From NCBI GenBank assembly GCA_050084985.1, contig JBITNC010000002.1:19034001-19098000 (forward strand): a stretch of DNA of 64,000 nt, given 5' to 3'. The notes under the pieces are model-generated. The model did not search any database, was not told where the DNA came from, and saw nothing but the letters and a program-made list of their open reading frames with translations. The position numbers and the translations under genes are program-made. The stretch is from Nageia nagi (lineage: Eukaryota; Pinophyta). Shown piece by piece: positions 57,621 to 64,000 of the stretch. Each line of letters opens with the position of its first letter. The stretch's first letter is position 1.

Positions 57621-59640
57621 ATCTATTCCAGGCATGTCTGCATATGACCATGCAAATACCTTTTCTCATTCTTTTAATAAGGTTATAATTTCTTCTTGTT
57701 CATTTTTAGTGAGGTTTTCTCCTAATTGAATAATTTTAGGATTTTGAGGATCATTACTAATATTTATTTCTAAAACTTTTTCAGTAAGCATATGCGACCC
57801 TTCTTCTAATTGATTTGGTACTAGTATCCAACCATTGTCATTAACACTATATTCTTCACCATATTCTTGAGTTTGTTCATTCGTGCATACTTGATTTTCA
57901 TAGGAACCAAATATGTGATCTACGTTTTTGAATTCATGTATCGAAGGATTAGATGATATAAGAGAGAAATCAGCAATTACTTTATCAGTAGAAGTATTGG
58001 CTATTATTTTGATTAAATTTTGATTTTTATTAACTTCATCTATTTGTTCATTATTTTGATCTTCAATATCATTTTCTTTTATTGTAACCATATTTGTCGA
58101 TGGTATACCTAAATATGGAATGATTGATGATTCAGCATTTTTATTTATTTTTTCTTGTACATCACTTGGTAAGCACGAATGAGTCCAAGGTGGCTCAATA
58201 TTATTAATAAAGAGCATTTTGACCCCTTCTAAGACATCCATTTCACTTAATTGTTCTTCTCTTATATCAATAATTTCTTATACTATGGATTCTTTCTCTA
58301 AAATTTCTTCATTATAATCCAAATTCTCTTCTTCTAAATTTCCTAATTTAGCAAGATTTTTACATTTATTTTGATAACCTAATCCACTTTTATCAGTGGG
58401 ATCTTGGTATCGTAATTCAATTATTTCTCGTAGACCCTGTTCATATCGACCCAATCCTCGTCCTTGCCAATTACATTTGTTAAAATAGTTTAAGACAAAT
58501 GTTCTTGAACATGGTGATAAATATTTCATATCATTATTGAAATTTTCTTCATATGTTTGATTAGATATTGTTGACATAAGATCTACTATTACCATATAGA
58601 TAAACATTGTCTGATTAGGTACTTCTCCTAAAGGTACTATTTGTCCAATTACACTAGGTGATTCGAATACTTTACCCACTTCTTGTGATGAAGGTATATT
58701 AAATACCACATCATCTACATCATATTCTCCCATCCCTAAATCCCTTAATTTAACTTTTACTAGATATACATTGGATGAGTCATTATTAGATGTAGTATTT
58801 ACTTGTTTTGATGAAGAAGCTCCATACTTTTTGTCTAAAGTTTTAGCAACCTTTTCCCAAGTATCTCTATCTTGTATAGCTATGTCATTTTTTCCTTTTA
58901 TGACTTCAAATTGATTCATAGTTTTGTTCATTAATATGGTTGATAAATTAGGAGACGGTAATGTCATTTTATTCGGATCAAAAATTAAATTACAATGTGA
59001 ATAAGGATCTGGATCTTTAAACACACAATGAAATTTACCTTTATAGATGTATTTTAAACATCCATGATAAGTTGATGGAACACATTGCATTTCTCTAATC
59101 CATGGACGTCCTAAAAGAATGTTGTATTGTATAATATTTCCTTCAATTATATGTAATAAGGTTTGAATGGTTTTAGCCCCTATTATAATCGGAAGCACTA
59201 TTGATCCCAAAGTTGAACACACTACATCATTAAATGCCCTAATTTGTAAAGAAGGAGCTAGGATAAGCGAATATGATAAATTCAAATTTTTTTATGCAGC
59301 ATCTGAAATTATATTTATAGCTAAACCTTCATCTATCAGAATTCTTTTAAATAATCTCCCATCTACTTTACCCATTATATGTAAAGGTGGATCAAGTCCT
59401 CCTGGTCCATTGTTATTTAATTTTTCTTGTTCGTAGAAGGTGATACTAGGTTGTTGAGATATCCTCAAACTTTAAACTATTGAAATAAAATTATCAGGGT
59501 TACTAACATCCACTTAAATTTCTTGTAGAATTTGATTCATAGCTTCCCTATAACTTTCAGACTGTTGTAATAATTCAAATAAGGTCATTTTAACTCGACA
59601 CATTTTTAATTATCATTGAAGAGCACCTTTTATCGAAACT
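57621..59640 (-). pseudogene. Element C protease and conserved PR-RT spacer
   Basis: The protease active site reads RILIDEGLAINIISDAA near 59285-59335, with DEG in place of DSG/DTG. ILLGRPWIREMQCVPSTYHG follows. The spacer (58278-59000) reads KVKLRDLGMGEYDVDDVVFN and SPSVIGQIVPLG, and has a G-patch-like NWQGRGLGRYEQGL with GLGYQ. A further acidic spacer (57666-58241) leads to RT with FAWSYADMPGIDP. The spacer is homologous to element A at 22604-22819; its role is unknown. Confidence 0.8.
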
Positions 59641-61187
59641 TTAGGTTGTTGCGGAGGAGGTATAGGTTGTATATTAATTAGGTTTGGTATCGATTGATTT
59701 TTTAATGGATTATCCTATTTCTTCTGATATTGTTGTGCTCTTGTAGCTATACCAATCATATGTATTGAATCATCTATAGTTCCTATAAATGGTATATCCT
59801 TATTATTCCATGTATAGTTCATTTGGTTTGGGATAATTGCCACATTGTTAGCCTGATGTGAGGGTAAGGGGTTTTGATATATCCCTAAATTTTGATTCAA
59901 AGGCACAATAGGATTATCCACATCTATTTTTTGACTATCTATCAAGTCTTGAATTTTATGTTGTAAAGTTTGACATTTATTTGTATTATGTCCTTTTTGC
60001 CTATGATAAGCACAAAATTCATTTTCCTTATACCATTTGCTTCCTTTAGCATTAGGATTTTTAGGTTTTATATCAGGTAATTTAATCATACCATCATCAC
60101 ATAATTTTTTAAGTATTTCAGCTAATGGTTCTGATAATGGGGTAAAATTTCTTTTAGGCTTAGGTTCAACATTTTCTTTGATTTTTGAAGCTTGACCAAA
60201 ATTTTCTGTCATAGCTATTTGATTATTTTATGTTTGTTTACTAATGTTTTCATATTTATTACCCTTTTTGTATTCTTTTTTCTTGAGTTTTAGTTCTCCA
60301 TCTTGAATTTTAACTCTTTCTATAACTACTGCCTGAGCAATAGCTTCTTCAAAAGTTTTATGTTGTTGAATTTAGAGAACACTGGCTATTGGTCTTAAAC
60401 AACTTTGACTAAATAATTTAACCAATTCCTCTTGTGGTATTATATAAGGCATACTAGTGAGTATAGCCCACCATCTTGAGATGTAATCTTGTATAGTTTC
60501 ATCAGGAAACTGTTGTAATCTTGTAAGGTCAGTAATTGAAGATCTTTCTTTAATATTGATTCTAAAATGTTCTAGAAATTGATTAGCCAATTATTCGAAC
60601 GTATATAAACTATGTATGGGTAAACTATTATACCAATCTAAAGCTTGACCTGTGAGTGTCATAGAAAATATACGTAACATTAATGAGTCATCATTGGCTA
60701 TCTGATAGCTAGAAAATGTAAATTTTCTCAAATGTTCTTTGGGGTCTTCTCTTCCCTTAAATGATTCTATTTTAGGAAATTCAAACCTATATGGTAGTTT
60801 CTTTTTTGAAACACTTGGATGAATAGGTTCATTGCAAATATTTTTATAATTTAACTTTTGAAGTCCTTGAACATTCATTTCTTGATTTATAAAATCCTTC
60901 ATAAAGTCTTCTAATTCTTTATCGGTTCTATGACCTTGAGTGTGTCTATGATATCTTTGAGTATTCGGATCCTTTTCCGAAATTGATCTTGAAGTGTAAG
61001 ACTCATAGTCAAAAGGAAACTCTGATGGTGGTGGAGGCAATATTTTAAGAGGTGAATGACATCACAGAATAGGGATTTTAGGAGGTTTTTGGGATATACC
61101 TTTTCCATATAGATTTTTTCCTTTGTAATTAGGTTGTCTTGTTTGATTTTGGGTTTGTTCAACCCAACTTTTAATGGAATCTTACTT
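59641..61187 (-). pseudogene. Element C gag capsid and zinc knuckle
   Basis: Capsid: FEFPKIESFKGREDPKEHLR, LRIFSMTLTGQALDWYNSLP, ANQFLEHFRINIKERSSITD and PQEELVKLFSQS. Knuckle: FCAYHRQKGHNTNKC near 59985-60030, the C-x2-H-x4-H-x4-C form seen in Tat-like elements. At about 60590 a TAA replaces the Gln codon that element A keeps (LYTFEQLANFF). In the family, gag packages RNA and forms particles. Confidence 0.88.
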
Positions 61188-61805
61188 CTATTTATCATAT
61201 AATTTTTGTAGTTCTAGTTCTTTATCCATTTCCTTTTGTAATAAAATGGTTATCTCTTTATCCATCACTTCTTGTTTGTCTAAGTAAGGATCTCGATATC
61301 TTTGTATTTGACTTCCTTCAAGAGTTTCTAGTTTCAAATTTTTTATTTTTTGATATTCATCCCACTGTCTTTGTTTTTCTTTCTCCATACATAGATATTG
61401 TTCCCTTCTTATTTTTTCATTCTTTAATTCTTTAAGTTGTAATTCCTGTAAACGAAGTTGAATCTCATGTTCTTTATGAAGTCTTTTCTTTTCTTGTTTT
61501 AGGAACTCATTTCTTTCTTTGTTTGCTTGTTCTTGTTCTATGAATTTCTTTTTATCTCTAAGAATTTTATCTTCCATTTCTTTTAATTTATTTTCTTATT
61601 CTTGAATTTTAATGAATTCATTAACTTTTCTATTTTCTTCCTTTAGAAGATATTGCATCTCTACGATCTTTTTAATATCATTAGCATATATTTTCATGAA
61701 TTTTTGACCAACTTTTGTTTTATATAATCGTTGTTCTTTTAGTTCTTCATAAGAAGGTATCTCTTCTATTTTGTACTTAGATTTCCTTCTATGTAATCCT
61801 CCATT
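61188..61805 (-). pseudogene. Element C gag coiled-coil region
   Basis: Highly charged and free of Pro in its core: KKFIEQEQANKERNEFLKQE, HEIQLRLQELQLKELKNEK, EKEKQRQWDEYQKIKNLKLE. A long parallel coiled coil is likely. It lies between the N-terminal domain and capsid in the same phase, so it is an extension of gag rather than a separate gene. Confidence 0.75.
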
Positions 61806-62411
61806 TTAAGAATAAGATTTCACTGTTTGCTTCATTGAAGGAGCTCTTTGAGATAAATTACTCATAGGTATTGATACTTCATTTTTTCCTAATTTGAGAG
61901 ATTTATGAGAAAAAGAAGATCCCTCTTTTCGAATTAAAGAACTAACCTTTCGACCATCTAATAATAGACGAATGACTCTTTCATATTTAACTTTATATGG
62001 CTTAGTCTCTGTTACCGCTATGGTTTCAACTCGAGATTTATCTTCATCCATTTCTAGGTTATCACGCCTATAATTTAGTTTTTCTACATCTCTCGATAAA
62101 CTAGAAGACATCTTAGGAATAGCCCTATAATTAGCTAGGTGATGATGAATTTCAATTAACTCTTCATCTAACACTTGCATTCTAGCCTTGGTAATAGGAT
62201 CTTCTATACTTTGTCTTTGCAATCTAGATTGATCATAACCCCAATCCCAATCTTTACTTTCATAACGAACTACCCATGGATCTGATTCATCTAAAGGAGG
62301 TGGCCTCCTAACCAAATACTCTATCAGATCCATATTGTCTGGATCTATTTCTTGTATTTCAAATGGGTGTTCCCGCATTTTCTTAGTGGTCATACTTCTA
62401 GTTTGAACCAT
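61806..62411 (-). pseudogene. Element C gag N-terminal domain
   Basis: I choose the ATG at 62411 (MVQTRSMTTKKMREHPFEI) because TRS near the start is common in Ty3 gag. The 50 codons upstream are hydrophobic and lack such similarity. The domain has WVVRYESKDWDWGYDQSRLQ and a helical middle (ARMQVLDEELIEIHHHLANY). It ends at a TAA at 61806. No named domain. Tat/Ogre elements often carry an extra 5' ORF, which this resembles in place but not clearly in sequence. Confidence 0.65.
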
Positions 62412-63126
62412 TTTTTTTTTAGATATTATAAACAAACATCGTAAAAAAGAAACTCTATTTTTATCTTTTATATTATGTTTTTGAGAAAATAATTTAATGC
62501 ACAAACATCCTATATGCAAACTTACTTTTAATGATGTGATTATCTTTTTTAACTTTTTCACATATTTTTAATGTCTGAGTTAAATAAACGATAAGAGTTG
62601 TTCATTTTTAATCTTTTTAATTTTCCTAGTTTATTTTGACTAGTCAAGTGTTAAACAAGGTAGGTTGGGTAATCCTAATTAATGTTTGCAAGTTTCTATG
62701 GCTTTTGGCTTGGTTCTAGATGAGTCTCTTTTTTGACTCCTACCTAAAGGAAAGTTACCTTGGTCATTACCTCCAAGTGTAACTGGCTCTATGGCTTCAA
62801 GTGTGTTATGTCGGTGGGTACAAAGAAGTAAGAATTAATGGTTGGTAGTGACATCCAACTCATTAATGTTCAATTATTCCTTTAAGGCCTTATGAAATGC
62901 ATTTAAACAAGTAAAATACATTTATGCATACTATCCTCCCAAACATTCATGTCCATTCACTTATCTTATCTTAATGTGATGCAATCAAAAGTTTATTTTA
63001 AGTGGACTTTGACCTTAATAAACCCCGTTGTTCTTTTTAATTATAATGTGATTCATTTACTCAACCTCTTAATGATGTTCATTAACTCCTTCTAGCTATG
63101 GAAGTTTTATATGTGATAAATTTCCT

Positions 63127-63190
63127 CTTCTTACTAGTCACATATCTCTTCAACCTCCAATGGAGTGGTAAGAGCAGACTTAGTAAAAAG
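63127..63190. repeat. Leader hairpin type I, copy a
   Basis: CTTCTTACTA (63127-63136) pairs with TAGTAAAAAG (63181-63190) at 9 of 10 positions. The 44-base loop holds GTCACATATC and CCAATGGAGTGGTAAG. A copy with a poor stem lies at about 63230-63300. Confidence 0.65.
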
Positions 63191-63343
63191 CCATTAAGTG
63201 TAGATAAATTAATTAAGTGAGGTTCAATTACTCCTCCAAGAGTCACATATCCCTTCGACCTCCAATGGAGTGGTAAGGGCAGACATCTTTAAGAGTGTTA
63301 ATGTGAAGTATATTTCCAAATAATATGTGAATAAATTTTACCT

Positions 63344-63419
63344 CTTTCACTTAACTTATTTATGATCACTTAAGATCGCTTGAAGCGCAAAAGTGAGAGC
63401 ATACTTTGTTAAGTGAAAG
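63344..63419. repeat. Leader hairpin type II, copy a
   Basis: CTTTCACTTAAC (63344-63355) and GTTAAGTGAAAG (63408-63419) are perfect reverse complements. The 52-base loop holds TTAAGATCGCTTGAAGCGCA and GAGAGCATA. Confidence 0.85.
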
Positions 63420-63570
63420 TACTTAGTGTATTCAAATCCCTCCAATTCATTAACCTTTTAATATAATTTATGCTACCCGAAACTTGATTTATTTTCCTTA
63501 AGTTCATTCCTTTTAATGTGATTCATTTACTCCTTCCAATTGTAGAAGTATTATGTGTAGTAAATTACCT

Positions 63571-63633
63571 CCTCTTACTAGTCACATATCCTTCGACGTC
63601 CAATGGAGTGGTAAGGGAAAACTTGGTAAGAGG
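63571..63633. repeat. Leader hairpin type I, copy b
   Basis: CCTCTTACTA (63571-63580) pairs with TGGTAAGAGG (63624-63633) over 10 positions with one G-T. The loop shares GTCACATATC and CCAATGGAGTGGTAAG with copy a. The second stem position is T-A in copy a and C-G here. Confidence 0.7.
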
Positions 63634-63707
63634 TTATTATGTGTGGATAAATTAACCAAATTAATGATAGTGTGAATGTGAAAGAAAAGAAGAATTAATT
63701 ACTCCTT

Positions 63708-63777
63708 CTTATCTAGTCTATTCTGGTCACCTTAGATCGCATGAAGCACAAAGGGAGAGCATAACTAGACAAGATAA
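63708..63777. repeat. Leader hairpin type II, copy b
   Basis: TTATCTAGTCTA (63709-63720) pairs with TAGACAAGATAA (63766-63777) at 11 of 12 positions. The loop shares TTAGATCGC, TGAAGC, CAAA and GAGAGCATA with copy a, but the stem sequence is unrelated to that of copy a. Confidence 0.8.
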
Positions 63778-64000
63778 AAAGTATTAATGTGTATGTACCC
63801 TTCATCCAAAACCTGAAAATAAATACATAACATTATACATAAAGTAAATTAATAAAAAAAATGCATTTAACCTTTTCTACCTGTTCTTATATGCATTCTA
63901 GGCAAAGGAATCACATTCAAAAGTATCCTTCCATTTTAACAATATATTATATATTTTATTTTTATTTTTTTTTTAGAAATAATAAAAGGAGACAAAATGA

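Larger units (their letters stand above)
54462..62411 (-). mobile_element. Element C interior: Tat-like Ty3/gypsy gag-pol
   Basis: Gag N-terminal domain, coiled coil, capsid, zinc knuckle, protease, spacer, RT, RNase H, archaeal-type RNase H and integrase follow each other on the minus strand. From 62411 to at least 55644 all pieces share one phase, with about a dozen scattered stops and no frameshift. It is very similar to element A. The 5' LTR lies outside the window. Confidence 0.88.
62412..64000 (-). other. Element C leader with hairpin array
   Basis: No protein is seen. It contains at least four hairpins of two types (listed) with conserved loops, separated by AT-rich spacers that also repeat (TAGTCACATATC, CAATGGAGTGGTAAG). 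It lies upstream of gag on the minus strand and would be in the 5' leader of the genomic RNA or in the LTR. Confidence 0.55.

Overview
The window is eukaryotic repeat DNA, almost certainly from a seed plant with a large, transposon-filled genome. It is AT-rich. Nearly every recognisable protein is an LTR-retrotransposon product, and two further pseudogenes carry the plant mobile domain (PMD). I see no intact host gene, rRNA, tRNA or CRISPR array. A gymnosperm is a reasonable guess from the depth of nesting and decay, but nothing in the sequence proves it.

Layout, with element names used throughout. 1-3660: gene-poor DNA with one short palindromic motif array. 3662-3900 and 9978-11250 (+): a PMD pseudogene (PMD2) split by element D, a 6 kb minus-strand Ty3/gypsy element with both LTRs (3901-9977). 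From 12625 to 44190 (-): the body of an old Tat-like Ty3/gypsy element, A, split by three later insertions. These are E, a Ty1/copia element (16081-21630, +) inside the RT gene; F, a small gag-only LTR element (26394-30584, +) inside gag; and B, a 13 kb Tat-like element (30912-43917, coding on -) with a perfect 5-bp target duplication, inside the gag N-terminus. 44191-48835: non-coding DNA rich in repeats and inverted repeats. 48836-51240 (+): a second PMD pseudogene (PMD1) with a recognisable two-exon start. 51241-53260: repeats and hairpins. 53261-54449: a candidate LTR that contains an ORF. 54462-62411 (-): gag-pol of element C, another Tat-like element, held in one reading frame over at least about 6.8 kb. 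62412-64000: the C leader, with an array of hairpins.

How the parts relate. A and C share domain order (gag, PR, spacer, RT, RNase H, second archaeal-type RNase H, integrase) and a homologous spacer between PR and RT, so they are related families. B has its second RNase H between PR and RT instead, and carries an extra gene region of about 1,100 codons after integrase. F has gag but no pol, so it would depend on another element for reverse transcription. Most stops inside the old reading frames look like single transitions, as expected for long-methylated DNA.

The most unusual signal is in the non-coding parts. Several pairs of hairpins keep the same loop sequence while their stems differ but still pair (63344-63777, 52519-52621, 48617-48685). 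I know of no described element with this design, although I could not search for one.
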